Notes: generated by a model from the letters alone, not told the origin. Counted from the first letter of the stretch, positions 29,905 through 39,490 are shown. The stretch is 43,223 nt of DNA from an uncultured Prevotella sp. (GCA_905236815.1 CAJOPE010000109.1:1-43223); one strand, 5' to 3'. Made by a program: numbers and translations.

Positions 29905-30949
29905 ATCCTTCTCTAAAGAAGTCAAGAGCCTCCTTGATCTCCTCAACCGTAGCAGTCTGGTTAATGCGAATGTCGCCAATACCGCCTAGTAGGGTGAAGT
30001 TAATGATACCATCTTGGTTCTTCTTGTCGTGATGCATCAATTCAATAAGCTCATCATAGTCATCACAAGTGATGTCTAATGTACCGTAATTCTCACGGAT
30101 GAAATTCACAGTCTGGCGCATTTTGTCGGATGGGAAACCAGTCTTGGTAACACTGAGATAGAGTTCTGGAATCATACCAAATCCAACAGCATAGCCATGA
30201 AGGATAGGTTTGCGTTTCAAGCTCCAGCTTTCAAAGGCATGTCCGAAAGTGTGACCATAGTTAAGTGCCTTGCGAATACCTTTCTCGAGAGGGTCTTCAG
30301 TAACCACTTTTTCTTTAACAGCAACACTGTCAGCAACCATTCTCTGGAGCTTTTTAAGATCAGGATTCTGCAAATCATAGTCCACGAGTTCAGCCCACAT
30401 CTTTTCGTTGGAGATGAGGCCATGCTTCAACATCTCAGCATAGCCGCTGATGATATTAGGCTGGTCAAGTGTCTTGAGGAATTCTGTATCGAGAATTACA
30501 AACTTTGAGTCGTTAAACACACCAATTTCATTCTTTAAACCATTGAAATTGATGCCCGTCTTTCCTCCTACAGAGGCATCTACCATAGCAAGAAGAGTAG
30601 TAGGGATATTGATGAAATTAACCCCACGTTTGAAAGTGGAAGCAGCAAAACCTCCAAGGTCGGTAACCATTCCACCACCAAGATTGATGAGCAACGAATG
30701 GCGAGAGCCGCCACCTTCACCCATCGATTTCCATACGTGAGCAATGGTCTCAAGATCTTTATGGGTATCTGTAGCGCCGATTGTGATGACTTGCGCTTTC
30801 TTCAAACTGAAGAAATCACTGATAACAGGCCAACACTTCTCTTTTGTAGTCTCGTCTACAAGCACAAAAATCTTATCATGTTCACATTCTGAAATAGCAG
30901 TAGCGAGTTCAATTTTAAGGTGCTTGGAAATTATTACTCTTTGTTCCAT
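29903..30949 (-). CDS. aroB: 3-Dehydroquinate synthase
   Basis: A 348-aa NAD-dependent enzyme that cyclises DAHP to 3-dehydroquinate in the shikimate pathway, which feeds chorismate to menaquinone and aromatic amino acids. GGGMVTDLGGFAASTFKRG and PTTLLAMVDASVGGKTGIN are the NAD- and substrate-binding signatures; NYGHTFGHAFE carries zinc ligands. I prefer the ATG at 30949 (MEQRVIISKHLK); an ATG five codons upstream (30964) is also possible, and the much longer reading passes through the promoter. The gene ends inside a GC-rich palindrome shared with menE. Confidence 0.95.
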   Translation of the reverse strand: MEQRVIISKHLKIELATAISECEHDKIFVLVDETTKEKCWPVISDFFSLKKAQVITIGATDTHKDLETIAHVWKSMGEGGGSRHSLLINLGGGMVTDLGGFAASTFKRGVNFINIPTTLLAMVDASVGGKTGINFNGLKNEIGVFNDSKFVILDTEFLKTLDQPNIISGYAEMLKHGLISNEKMWAELVDYDLQNPDLKKLQRMVADSVAVKEKVVTEDPLEKGIRKALNYGHTFGHAFESWSLKRKPILHGYAVGFGMIPELYLSVTKTGFPSDKMRQTVNFIRENYGTLDITCDDYDELIELMHHDKKNQDGIINFTLLGGIGDIRINQTATVEEIKEALDFFREG

Positions 30950-30981
30950 AATCAATTCTCTCATTACAAATTTTCCTTTTG

Positions 30982-30989
30982 CAAATATA
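30982..30989 (-). promoter_or_regulatory. Promoter -7 box of aroB (TATATTTG)
   Basis: Minus-strand TAnnTTTG box 18-33 nt from the two candidate aroB start codons. Confidence 0.55.
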
Positions 30990-31094
30990 AGGCAAAATTC
31001 AGAAAAACTATCAAAAAGCAACAAAAATGTTTCGATTGGTTTAAACTTTGCACTTAAAATAGCGTCTATTACTCAGAAACAAATTAAAATATTG

Positions 31095-34064
31095 ATGAAA
31101 AAGTATTTCCTTCTTTTTATTCTGTCGTTGGTATCAATGATAGGTTTAGCTCAGGATCGATTGATTTCGGGAGAGATTGTAGATCGGGACACTAAGGACC
31201 CTGCGATGCAGGTAACCGTGCAACTGTTGAAAATGGATAGTTCGTATGTGGCTGGTACTATTAGTAATGAAAATGGTATCTTTAGTCTTACGGCTCCAGA
31301 AAATGGAAAGTATTTGCTCCGAATCTCAAGTATTGGTTACACAACACAGGTAAAACGTATTGTTATTTCAGAGGATAAGAATCTTGCTATGGGCAGGATG
31401 GAGATGGGTTCGGATGCCATTATGTTGAAGGGGGCTACTATTACAGCACAGGCACAGAAGGTTGTATTGAAGGAAGATACTTTTGTTTATAATTCTGCAG
31501 CTTATCGCACACCAGAAGGCTCTGCTATCGAGGAACTTGTAAAGCGCCTTCCTGGTGCTGAGGTAAGTGATGATGGTACTATCAAAATCAATGGTAAGGA
31601 AGTGAAGAAAATCCTTGTGGATGGTAAGGAATTTATGACTGGTGATACCAAGACTGCCTTAAAGAACTTGCCTACTTCTATTGTTGATAAAATCAAGGCG
31701 TATGATGAGAAAAGTGACCTTTCCCGCATCACAGGTATTGATGATGGTGAAGAGCAGACTGTACTTGACTTCGGCTTGAAGAGAGGTATGAACAAGGGTA
31801 TGTTCTCAAATATCGATGTTGCGGCAGGTACAGAGAATAGATACAGTGCAAAGGGTATGGCTGCCTTGATGAGTGATAATAATCGACTGATGCTCTTTGG
31901 CAATGCCAACAACGTAAATGATATGGGCTTCGGTGGTGGACGAGGCGGTCGCTTCGGCGCTGGTCGTCAGGGATTGAATGCCAATAAGATGTTGGGTATC
32001 AACTATAACTACGAAAAGAAAAAGAAGTTGAAGATGGATGCCAGCCTTCGTTGGAACCATTCTGATGGAGACACTTATACTAATAGTGCCAAGCAGGATT
32101 TCGTAAATAAAGATGGTGGTGCTTTCTCAAATAGCTTAAAGCAGAACTATAGCCGTTCAAATAGTTGGGATGGTCGTTTACGTTTGGAGTGGCAGATCGA
32201 CTCTATGACGAATTTGATGTTCCGTCCATCTGTGAAATGGGAAATAACTGATGGATTGTCGAATGAGTTAAGCGCTAAATATAGTGATGATCCGTTTGCT
32301 TTTGTTACTTCTCCACTTTCAAAAACTGACATCAATAAACTGGATTCTCTGGGTAAGATGGTGAATACCGAAGATAAGAATGGCATCAGTTATAACGATA
32401 ATAATACGGTACAGGGAATGCTTCAGTTTAACCGTAAGTTAGGAACCAACGGCCGCAACTTTACTTTGCGTGCAGATGCTTCTTATGGAAAGACAACAGC
32501 AAAGCAGCTGTCAACAGATAATGTATATTATTACCTGCTTCATAAATTATCGGGTGAGGATAGTACATATCAGATGAACCGATATAGCTTCACCCCAACC
32601 ACCAAATATAGTTATAGCGCACAGGCAACCTATAGCGAGCCATTGTGGAAAGCTACTTTCCTGCAGTTAAGCTATAAGTTCACCTATAATTATAATAAGA
32701 GCGATCGTTCCACCTATGATTTCAGTAACTTGGGTGAGAATTATTTCGCAAGCATAAATCCTTATTATCGTGGTTGGGACAGTTACTTCAATCTGCTCGA
32801 CAACCAGAGTGTGGATGGCTATAAGAATAATGACTTAAGTAGAAAGTCGCAATATAAGAATTATATCCACGACATCAATGTGATGTTACGATTGATTAGA
32901 AACAAATATCAGTTGAATGCTGGTGTGATGGTTCAACCACAGACTACTAAGTTCACTCAGGATTATTTAGGCGTGAGTGTCGATACAACCCGTTCGATAA
33001 CCAACTTCTCACCAACAGTGGATTTCCGCTACCGTTTCAGTAAGGTAAGTAACTTGCGTTTTAATTATCGTGGAACATCCTCACAGCCTAGTATGAGTGA
33101 TTTGTTGGCTATTTCAGATAATACCGATCCTATGAATGTTCAGGTTGGTAATCCTGGTTTGAAACCATCATTTACAAATAATCTGCGATTGTTCTACAAT
33201 ACATATATTGAGAAGCATCAGCGTGCTATTATGACTTTCGTAAACTATTCAAATACTCGTAATGCTATCAGTAATATGGTATATTATAATTCTTTGGATG
33301 GTTCGCGTATCAATACAAAGATAAATGTGGATGGCAATTGGAATGCCAATGCAGGCTTTATGTTTAATACAGCTATCGACTCAGCAGGAGTATTCAATGT
33401 AAACTCATTCACCAACTTGAGATATGAGAATAGTGTAGCTTATATTCAGCCTGATAAAAACAGCAGCCTTCAGCAGAATTTTACCAAGTCTGCTACCATC
33501 AACGAACGTTTGGCAGGTAGCTACCGCAACAGCTGGTTGGAGTTTGAGTTGGATGGATCTTTGAACTATACACGTGCTCGCAATCAGTTGTTGGAGAAAA
33601 ACAATCTCGATACCTGGCAGTTCGCTTATGGTGGTACCATCAATATTTCATTGCCTTGGAATATGAGCTTTAATACTGATTTGCATCAGAACAGCCGTAG
33701 AGGTTATAACGACAATGCGATGAATACTAATGAGTTGATTTGGAATGCACAGATTGCTCAGAGCTTGCTCAAGGGTAATGCGCTTACATTGAGTCTCCAG
33801 TTCTACGATATCCTGCGTCAGCAGAGCAATATCAGCCGTACTTTGACAGCGATGGAGCGTAGTGATACCGAATATAACAGCATCAACAGTTATGTGATGC
33901 TCCACGCTATCTATAAGTTGAATATCTTTGGAAGTAAGGAGGCACGCGAGAAAATGATGCAGGGACCTCAGGGACGTCCAGACTTTGGAGGAAGAAACTT
34001 CAGAGAAGGACGAAATGGAGGAAATCGCCCACCTATGGGAGGTGGCTTTGGAGGACCTAGATAA
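31095..34064 (+). CDS. TonB-linked outer-membrane beta-barrel protein
   Basis: A 989-aa protein. A signal peptide (MKKYFLLFILSLVSMIGLAQ) is followed by a carboxypeptidase-regulatory-like domain (about 22-100, GEIVDRDTKDPAMQVTVQLLK), a plug-like region (RLPGAEVSDDGTIKINGKEVKKILVDGKEF) and a long beta-barrel rich in aromatic-ended strands. This matches the outer-membrane beta-barrel family often annotated as TonB-dependent receptor. No SusD partner is adjacent, so the cargo is unknown. The last 35 residues are Gly/Arg/Pro-rich (GPQGRPDFGGRNFREGRNGG). The start at 31095 is set by the signal peptide; longer readings overlap aroB. Confidence 0.88.
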   Translation: MKKYFLLFILSLVSMIGLAQDRLISGEIVDRDTKDPAMQVTVQLLKMDSSYVAGTISNENGIFSLTAPENGKYLLRISSIGYTTQVKRIVISEDKNLAMGRMEMGSDAIMLKGATITAQAQKVVLKEDTFVYNSAAYRTPEGSAIEELVKRLPGAEVSDDGTIKINGKEVKKILVDGKEFMTGDTKTALKNLPTSIVDKIKAYDEKSDLSRITGIDDGEEQTVLDFGLKRGMNKGMFSNIDVAAGTENRYSAKGMAALMSDNNRLMLFGNANNVNDMGFGGGRGGRFGAGRQGLNANKMLGINYNYEKKKKLKMDASLRWNHSDGDTYTNSAKQDFVNKDGGAFSNSLKQNYSRSNSWDGRLRLEWQIDSMTNLMFRPSVKWEITDGLSNELSAKYSDDPFAFVTSPLSKTDINKLDSLGKMVNTEDKNGISYNDNNTVQGMLQFNRKLGTNGRNFTLRADASYGKTTAKQLSTDNVYYYLLHKLSGEDSTYQMNRYSFTPTTKYSYSAQATYSEPLWKATFLQLSYKFTYNYNKSDRSTYDFSNLGENYFASINPYYRGWDSYFNLLDNQSVDGYKNNDLSRKSQYKNYIHDINVMLRLIRNKYQLNAGVMVQPQTTKFTQDYLGVSVDTTRSITNFSPTVDFRYRFSKVSNLRFNYRGTSSQPSMSDLLAISDNTDPMNVQVGNPGLKPSFTNNLRLFYNTYIEKHQRAIMTFVNYSNTRNAISNMVYYNSLDGSRINTKINVDGNWNANAGFMFNTAIDSAGVFNVNSFTNLRYENSVAYIQPDKNSSLQQNFTKSATINERLAGSYRNSWLEFELDGSLNYTRARNQLLEKNNLDTWQFAYGGTINISLPWNMSFNTDLHQNSRRGYNDNAMNTNELIWNAQIAQSLLKGNALTLSLQFYDILRQQSNISRTLTAMERSDTEYNSINSYVMLHAIYKLNIFGSKEAREKMMQGPQGRPDFGGRNFREGRNGGNRPPMGGGFGGPR

Positions 34065-34076
34065 TTATAGGTCCTC
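34051..34076. terminator. Hairpin across two convergent stop codons
   Basis: GAGGACCTA (34051-34059) pairs perfectly with TAGGTCCTC (34068-34076). The 8-nt loop contains both stop codons, which abut (34062-34064 plus strand, 34065-34067 minus strand). There is no T run, so it may be a weak terminator or a 3'-end stabiliser. Confidence 0.5.
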
Positions 34077-34643
34077 TAAAACCTTCTCGATGACGATTGG
34101 AAAATATTTCATCTCGAGAATATGTTCTTTGGCTGCGATATCATCTGGAGTGTCATCCGGGGATATCGCAGTTTTGTATTGTGCAATGATCTCACCACCA
34201 TCGCAAACATTGCTCACCCAATGCACGGTCATACCTGTTTCTTTTTCACCTGCGGCCTTTATTGCCTCGTGAACATGATGACCATACATACCCTTACCGC
34301 CATATTTTGGAAGTAGGGCAGGGTGGATGTTTATCATCCTTCGATTAAACTTCTCGATAAGAAAATCAGGAATCATTAGCAGAAAGCCTGCCAACACAAT
34401 AAAGTCGATGTGATATTCTTCCATAAGGGGAAGCAACTTCTTACTATCGTTAAACTCAGCTTTGGGCATAACGACAGTCTTCACACCTAATTTTTCTGAT
34501 TTATCAATTGCTCCAATACCCGATTTGTTGGCAACAACTAGTGAAACATTTACTTTATCAGAATTCTTAAAGTATTTAATGATGTTCTCACAGTTGGTTC
34601 CAGAACCGGATACAAATATAGCAAGGTTGGTAGTTTTAGTCAT
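34065..34643 (-). CDS. purN: Phosphoribosylglycinamide formyltransferase
   Basis: A 192-aa cytosolic enzyme transferring a formyl group from 10-formyl-THF to GAR in purine synthesis. AIFVSGSGTNCENI is the phosphate-binding start, and NIHPALLPKYGGKGMYGHHVHEA holds the catalytic Asn and His. The later catalytic Asp lies in VCDGGEII. It is the last of a minus-strand group rplY-pth-S4-purN, 74 nt after the S4 gene. Its stop codon directly abuts that of the outer-membrane protein gene. Confidence 0.94.
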   Translation of the reverse strand: MTKTTNLAIFVSGSGTNCENIIKYFKNSDKVNVSLVVANKSGIGAIDKSEKLGVKTVVMPKAEFNDSKKLLPLMEEYHIDFIVLAGFLLMIPDFLIEKFNRRMINIHPALLPKYGGKGMYGHHVHEAIKAAGEKETGMTVHWVSNVCDGGEIIAQYKTAISPDDTPDDIAAKEHILEMKYFPIVIEKVLEDL

Positions 34644-34717
34644 AATAAAATCTCTCTTATAATAAAATCTCTTTGATCTAGATACTTCAATATTTCATTA
34701 TTGAGTATCTCGATATT

Positions 34718-35134
34718 TTAATCTTCCTCCTCCCAGTCATCCTCAAATCCAAACAGAGAAGGGTCAACAAAAGCATCCAATGCTCTTCGCTCTTTCTTGG
34801 TAGGTCGGCCTGTTCCCCTGGCTCTGTCTACAAATCCGCTGATGCGGCTCATCTCCAGAAGTTCATATTGCTTAGGGTCGGTAACATTCTCATAAACCGT
34901 AATGAGAAGTTTGGCACCTACACGATTCTCAATGCAGTCGAGAACCTTATAAGAAAAGGTGATAGGAGGCTTCTTAACACTGATGATTTCTCCGCGTTTA
35001 ATCATATGGGAAGGCTTAACATTAACCCCTCCCACAGTGACGCGTCCATTCTTGCATGCTGTAGCAGCCAGTGAACGTGTCTTGAATACACGGGCTGCCC
35101 ATAGCCATTTGTCTATTCTGGCAGTATCATTCAT
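34718..35134 (-). CDS. RNA-binding S4 domain protein (Hsp15-like)
   Basis: A 138-aa protein. The S4 fold covers about residues 6-65 (RIDKWLWAARVFKTRSLAATACKNGRVTVGG, KPSHMIKRGEIISV) and matches Hsp15/HslR, which binds 50S subunits carrying stalled nascent chains. The tail is acidic (FEDDWEEED). It begins 1 nt after the pth stop, so the two are translationally close. Confidence 0.9.
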   Translation of the reverse strand: MNDTARIDKWLWAARVFKTRSLAATACKNGRVTVGGVNVKPSHMIKRGEIISVKKPPITFSYKVLDCIENRVGAKLLITVYENVTDPKQYELLEMSRISGFVDRARGTGRPTKKERRALDAFVDPSLFGFEDDWEEED

Positions 35135-35135
35135 C

Positions 35136-35708
35136 TTATTTCTTACCTAACTTATTAAACTGGTTCATGGTAATATTGATACCTGCAAGCACAAAGCTCT
35201 TGATAATTTCGCAGGCAGTGTCGATACTAGGCTGTAACACCTTCATGTCGTCAGCACTGTAGTGACCAAGTACCCAGGCAACCTGAGCACCCTTAGGATA
35301 GTCGTTGCCGACACCCATACGCAGTCTGGCATAGTTCTGACCAATGAGTTGCATAATATGGCCAAGGCCATTATGACCACCATTACTGCCGTTAGCCTTC
35401 AATCTGAAGGCGCCCAGAGGAAGAGCCACATCATCACTGATCACCAGGAGATTCTCCTGCTTGATATTCTCCTTCTCCAACCAGTATCTTACGGCATTAC
35501 CACTCAGATTCATAAACGTTGTGGGTTTCAGCAGAATGACTTTTCTTCCTTTGATGGAAGTTTCGGCGATGAAGCCATATCGCTTATCCTCAAAACGAAT
35601 ATTGGACGCTTTAGCAAAAGCGTCCAATACCATAAATCCTGTATTGTGTCGAGTATCCTGATATTCATCACCAGGGTTACCCAGTCCACAAATTAAATAT
35701 TTCTCCAT
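35136..35708 (-). CDS. pth: Aminoacyl-tRNA hydrolase (peptidyl-tRNA hydrolase)
   Basis: A 190-aa cytosolic enzyme that frees peptides from peptidyl-tRNA. The signature [18 protein letters not shown] carries the catalytic His and the key Asn; FMNLSG and GSNGGHNGL are also conserved. It starts 4 nt after the rplY stop, a pairing common in bacteria. Confidence 0.96.
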   Translation of the reverse strand: MEKYLICGLGNPGDEYQDTRHNTGFMVLDAFAKASNIRFEDKRYGFIAETSIKGRKVILLKPTTFMNLSGNAVRYWLEKENIKQENLLVISDDVALPLGAFRLKANGSNGGHNGLGHIMQLIGQNYARLRMGVGNDYPKGAQVAWVLGHYSADDMKVLQPSIDTACEIIKSFVLAGINITMNQFNKLGKK

Positions 35709-35712
35709 TTAA

Positions 35713-36324
35713 TTACTCAGCATCCTCAGCTGCATCGCCTTCAGCTGCTGCCTGGATTGACTGACGAGTAGCCTTGATAGAGCAAACTACAACGCTCTTG
35801 CCTGTAGCGATCTCAAGACCTTCGAAACTCAAGTCACCAACCTTGATGCTCTTACCAAGCTTCAAGCCTGTAACGTCGATGTCGAGGTGCTCAGGAATGC
35901 TCTGATAAGGAGCTGTAACAGCGATCTTACGGATAGAGAGGTTCATACGACCACCATCACGTACACCCTGTGCAAGACCGTTCAACTTAACAGGAACACC
36001 GATAGTAATAGGCTTCTGATCGTTTACCTCGTAGAAGTCAACGTGAAGAGGAGCGTCTGTTACTGGGTGGAACTGAATCTCCTTAAGGATAGCAGTACGA
36101 TCAACACCGTCGATAGTGATTTTGATAACGTAGATGTGTGGAGTGTAGATAAGCTTACGAAGATCAGCGAAAGATGCTGCGAAAGCGAATGAAGTAGGAG
36201 CACCCTGCTCGTTCTTCTCCTCACCGTAGATGTTACATGGAACCATGCCCTGCTTACGCAAAGCCTTAGAAGCTTTCTTGCCAAGGTCTGTACGCTTCTG
36301 ACCTGAAATTGAAATTTCCTTCAT
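35713..36324 (-). CDS. rplY: 50S ribosomal protein L25/general stress protein Ctc
   Basis: A 203-aa 5S rRNA-binding protein of the long CTC type: the L25 domain occupies about 1-95 (RTDLGKKASKALRKQGMVPCNIYG) and a TL5-like beta domain the rest, with an acidic Ala-rich tail (AAAEGDAAEDAE). It is first in rplY-pth-S4-purN. The promoter box at 36410-36403 leaves a leader of about 75 nt. Confidence 0.95.
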   Translation of the reverse strand: MKEISISGQKRTDLGKKASKALRKQGMVPCNIYGEEKNEQGAPTSFAFAASFADLRKLIYTPHIYVIKITIDGVDRTAILKEIQFHPVTDAPLHVDFYEVNDQKPITIGVPVKLNGLAQGVRDGGRMNLSIRKIAVTAPYQSIPEHLDIDVTGLKLGKSIKVGDLSFEGLEIATGKSVVVCSIKATRQSIQAAAEGDAAEDAE

Positions 36325-36402
36325 TTTGTGTTACTCTAAATTAAGTTATTAATTTTGCTTGCCTTAATTCGCCATCACACGGATGTGCTCAAAAAGCGGG
36401 TG

Positions 36403-36410
36403 CAAAAGTA
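36403..36410 (-). promoter_or_regulatory. Promoter -7 box of rplY operon (TACTTTTG)
   Basis: Minus-strand TAnnTTTG box in the divergent region shared with nusB. Confidence 0.55.
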
Positions 36411-36493
36411 CGACTTTTTTCTGAACTACACAAATTTTATCTTAAAAAATAAATATTTTCCTGTTTATCGTTGGCGTTTACAACTAAAATATC

Positions 36494-36501
36494 TATCTTT
36501 G
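36494..36501 (+). promoter_or_regulatory. Promoter -7 box of nusB operon (TATCTTTG)
   Basis: Plus-strand TAnnTTTG box with the usual TATCTTTGCA context, 47 nt before the nusB ATG. Confidence 0.6.
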
Positions 36502-36547
36502 CAATCGTAATTACATATTTTAGAACGAACAAAAAATACATTAGAGA

Positions 36548-37495
36548 ATGATTAATAGGGAGTTAATACGAATTAAGATTGTCCAGTTAACCTACGCATA
36601 CTATCAAAACGGGAATAGAAATATGGATAATGCGGAGAAGGAACTTATGTTCAGTCTCTCAAAAGCCTATGATTTGTATAACTGGCTTCTTGACCTCATC
36701 GTTGCAATTACGAAGGAGGAGAGAAAACATGTAGATGTCGCAACTGCTCGTGCTGAGCGTGGTGACGGTAGTATCCCGTCTTCAAAGTTTGCATTTAATA
36801 AATTAGCAGTGCAGCTTGAGGAGAATAAAATGCTGAATTCTTTCCTTGAGGTGCAGAAGAATAATTGGGAGGATAACATTGAGTTTGTTCGCAAGCTTCA
36901 TTCACAGATTGTTTCTAGCGAGGCTTATCAGGAGTATATGGCTTCTGGTGAGGATAGTTATGAGGAGGATCGTGAGTTGTGGCGCAAGCTTTATAAGTTG
37001 TTTATTATGAACAATGAGGACTTGGATGCCTTCCTTGAGGAGAAGAGTCTTTATTGGAATGATGATAAGGAAGTTGTTGATACTTTTGTTCTCAAGACTA
37101 TCAAGCGCTTTGAGGCTGCCAACAAGAGCGACCAGGAACTTCTTCCTGAATATAAGGATGAGGAGGATCGTGACTTCGCACGTAAGCTCTTCCGTTCTTC
37201 TATTCTTAACTCTGATCAGTATCAGCGTTATATGAGTGAGGCTAGTCGCAACTGGGATTTCAGTCGATTGGCATATATGGATATCGTGCTGATGCAGATT
37301 GCGATTGCAGAGCTTTGCACTTTCCCTGGCATTCCTGCTAGTGTAACCATCAATGAGTATGTGAACTTGGCAAAGCGCTACAGTACATTCCGTAGTGGTG
37401 GTTATGTAAACGGTATGTTGGATAATATTGCCCGTTTCCTTAACGAGGAGGGTATTATTACTAAGCCAATGGAGCCTAGACCACATCGCCGTTAA
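36548..37495 (+). CDS. nusB: Transcription antitermination factor NusB
   Basis: A 315-aa protein, about twice the length of the Escherichia coli form, as is usual in Bacteroidota. It opens with RELIRIKIVQLTYAYYQNG, a NusB-like first helix. The recognisable core is C-terminal (about 195-300: DREFARKLF-like, WDFSRLAYMDIVLMQIAIAELCTFPGIPASVTINEYVNLAKRYS). It forms part of the rRNA antitermination complex with NusE. It is first of nusB-yajC-YbbR-coaE-DUF5606. Confidence 0.94.
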   Translation: MINRELIRIKIVQLTYAYYQNGNRNMDNAEKELMFSLSKAYDLYNWLLDLIVAITKEERKHVDVATARAERGDGSIPSSKFAFNKLAVQLEENKMLNSFLEVQKNNWEDNIEFVRKLHSQIVSSEAYQEYMASGEDSYEEDRELWRKLYKLFIMNNEDLDAFLEEKSLYWNDDKEVVDTFVLKTIKRFEAANKSDQELLPEYKDEEDRDFARKLFRSSILNSDQYQRYMSEASRNWDFSRLAYMDIVLMQIAIAELCTFPGIPASVTINEYVNLAKRYSTFRSGGYVNGMLDNIARFLNEEGIITKPMEPRPHRR

Positions 37496-37532
37496 TAAAG
37501 TTGTATATAATAAGGTATAAAATAATAAGAAT

Positions 37533-37850
37533 ATGACAAATATGATTCTTGCCGCTCAGGCACAAGGTGGAGGTATGGGTATGATCATTATGATGGTCGC
37601 AATTTTTGCAATTATGTGGCTTTTCATGATCCGTCCTCAGCAGAAGAAGCAGAAGGAAATCCGTAACTTCCAGAATTCTTTGCAGGAAGGTGCTAAGGTT
37701 GTAACTGGCGGTGGTATTTACGGCACTGTAAAGCGTATTGATCTTGCTTCTAACAAGATTGATGTTGAAATCGCTCGTGGTGTTGTTATTACAGTAGATA
37801 AGGGTTACGTTTTTGCTGATGCTGCAGCAGCACAGGAGCCTGCTAAGTAA
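37533..37850 (+). CDS. yajC: Preprotein translocase subunit YajC
   Basis: A 105-aa protein with one transmembrane helix (about 15-35, MGMIIMMVAIFAIMWLFMI) followed by the YajC signature RPQQKKQKEIRNFQNSLQEGAKVVTGGGIYGTV. It associates with SecDF at the inner membrane. Gaps are 37 nt after nusB and 4 nt before the YbbR gene. Confidence 0.95.
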   Translation: MTNMILAAQAQGGGMGMIIMMVAIFAIMWLFMIRPQQKKQKEIRNFQNSLQEGAKVVTGGGIYGTVKRIDLASNKIDVEIARGVVITVDKGYVFADAAAAQEPAK

Positions 37851-37854
37851 GTAA

Positions 37855-38838
37855 ATGCTTGGTGGCATTCGCAAAATATTGCATCTATTCAGGAGCTTCT
37901 TGTTCAGTTCGCTTAACAAGGAGTTTCTGATTTTTTTGTTCTTTCTTGCGTTAAGTGGAGTCTTCTGGTTATTGATGGCTCTCAATGAGACTTACGAGAA
38001 GGAATATGCAATACCTGTGCGCCTGATTGGTACACCACGAAATGTGGTGATTACTACCAATGTCAATGATACCATAAGGGTAACTGTGCGTGATAAGGGT
38101 TTCTCGCTGATAGCTTATTCTTTTGGAAATCAGTTCCGTCCTCTGAACTTCCGCTTTCAAAGCTTTGCTAATGAGGATAAGGAACGTGGAACTATTCCGA
38201 ATTCGGAAATTCAGAAGCAGGTTTATGCCCAGCTCTATAGTTCTACAAAAATTGTTCAGATGCGTCCGGATAGACTGGAGTTTTATTTCAACTATGGTTT
38301 GTCCAAGCGCGTGCCTGTTCATTTCAGGGGAACGATAACGGCAGGAAAGAGCTACTATCTGGCCCGTACGGCCTTGTTTCCTGATATTGTCACGATTTAT
38401 GCGAGCAAGCGACTGCTTGATAGTGTGAAATTTGTGACTACTGAGAATATTCGAATGGAGAATGTGGAGGATACTGTTTATCAGCGTGTCAAACTGCATG
38501 CTATTCGTGGCGTGAAGATAGTCCCTGACTTTGTGAAAGTGGGCTTCTATCCTGATATTCTCACAGAGGAGGTTATTGAGGTGCCTATTGTGGCCATTAA
38601 TATGCCTTCGAATATGGTGCTTCGCACTTTCCCTGGTAAGGTGAAGGTTCGATTCATTGTTGGCGCAAGTCAGTTCCGCTCCATTCAGCCTGATATGTTC
38701 AAGGTGGTGGCAGATTATAAGGACTTGATCGCTCATCCTTCGGATAAGTGTCTGCTGACGCTGAAGAATGTACCAAAGTCGGTGAGCCGTGCTCGTCTGG
38801 AAATAAATCAAGTGGATTATCTGCTAGAACAGCGATAA
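37855..38838 (+). CDS. YbbR-like domain protein
   Basis: A 327-aa protein with a single N-terminal membrane helix (about 24-42, FLIFLFFLALSGVFWLLMA) and a large extracytoplasmic beta-rich region with YbbR-type repeats (YEKEYAIPVRLIGTPRNVVIT, KRVPVHFRGTITAGKSYYL, EEVIEVPIVAINMPSNM). In Firmicutes, YbbR/CdaR regulates the diadenylate cyclase CdaA; no such cyclase is in this window, so its role here is open. It is operonic with yajC and coaE. Confidence 0.85.
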   Translation: MLGGIRKILHLFRSFLFSSLNKEFLIFLFFLALSGVFWLLMALNETYEKEYAIPVRLIGTPRNVVITTNVNDTIRVTVRDKGFSLIAYSFGNQFRPLNFRFQSFANEDKERGTIPNSEIQKQVYAQLYSSTKIVQMRPDRLEFYFNYGLSKRVPVHFRGTITAGKSYYLARTALFPDIVTIYASKRLLDSVKFVTTENIRMENVEDTVYQRVKLHAIRGVKIVPDFVKVGFYPDILTEEVIEVPIVAINMPSNMVLRTFPGKVKVRFIVGASQFRSIQPDMFKVVADYKDLIAHPSDKCLLTLKNVPKSVSRARLEINQVDYLLEQR

Positions 38839-38871
38839 ATTGCTTTGATGAACTTCTGAAAAGAAAATGAA

Positions 38872-39459
38872 ATGGAAAAAATAAAAATCGCAATTACTGG
38901 AGGCATCGGTTCTGGAAAGTCGGTGATTTGTAAACGATTGGGGCGTCGAGGCATCCAGGTATATGATTGTGATGATGCTGCAAAACGCTTGATGCGTACA
39001 GATGTGCAACTTCAGAAGGATTTGCAGCAGTTGGTGGGCGAGGAGGTCTTCGTTGATGGAGTTCTTCAGAAGCCTGTGCTGGCAACCTATCTTCTGGGAA
39101 GTGAAGCGCATCAGAAAGCGGTGGGTGATATCGTGCATCCAGCAGTGGCGAGAGATTTTCTAGCCAGCGACTATAGTTGGATGGAAAGCGCCATACTATT
39201 CGAGAGCGGTTTTGATAAACGCCTCGATTTTGATATAATTGTCTGTGTGACAGCCCCTCTTGAGTTACGAATTCAGAGAGTGATGGAACGTGATGGCATT
39301 ACCCGGGAGAAAACACTCGACTGGATGAATCGCCAATTTCCACAGGAGGAGGTTCGTGCCCGCAGCAATTACGAACTGGTATCGGGAAGAGATGATATTG
39401 AAGAGCAAATCGACCGGATGCTAGAGGATATGAAGAGAAAATATAAAATTAGTATTTAA
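38872..39459 (+). CDS. coaE: Dephospho-CoA kinase
   Basis: A 195-aa cytosolic kinase for the last step of coenzyme A synthesis. The Walker A GGIGSGKS is at 10-17, YDCDDAAKRLM is the substrate-side Asp region, and ESAILFESGFD and ITREKTLDWMNRQFP are typical lid elements. It starts 33 nt after the YbbR gene. Confidence 0.94.
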   Translation: MEKIKIAITGGIGSGKSVICKRLGRRGIQVYDCDDAAKRLMRTDVQLQKDLQQLVGEEVFVDGVLQKPVLATYLLGSEAHQKAVGDIVHPAVARDFLASDYSWMESAILFESGFDKRLDFDIIVCVTAPLELRIQRVMERDGITREKTLDWMNRQFPQEEVRARSNYELVSGRDDIEEQIDRMLEDMKRKYKISI

Positions 39460-39490
39460 AATAATAACATTTAAAAATAAGTAGAATATA

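Noticed and set aside
30744..31094. Long N-terminal extension of the outer-membrane protein gene
   Set aside because: It overlaps aroB on the other strand and lies before a clean signal peptide at 31095.
33957..34064. Gly/Arg-rich tail of the outer-membrane protein as a frameshift artefact
   Set aside because: The reading frame and codon pattern are continuous; Gly/Arg/Pro-rich tails occur in this barrel family, so it is probably genuine.
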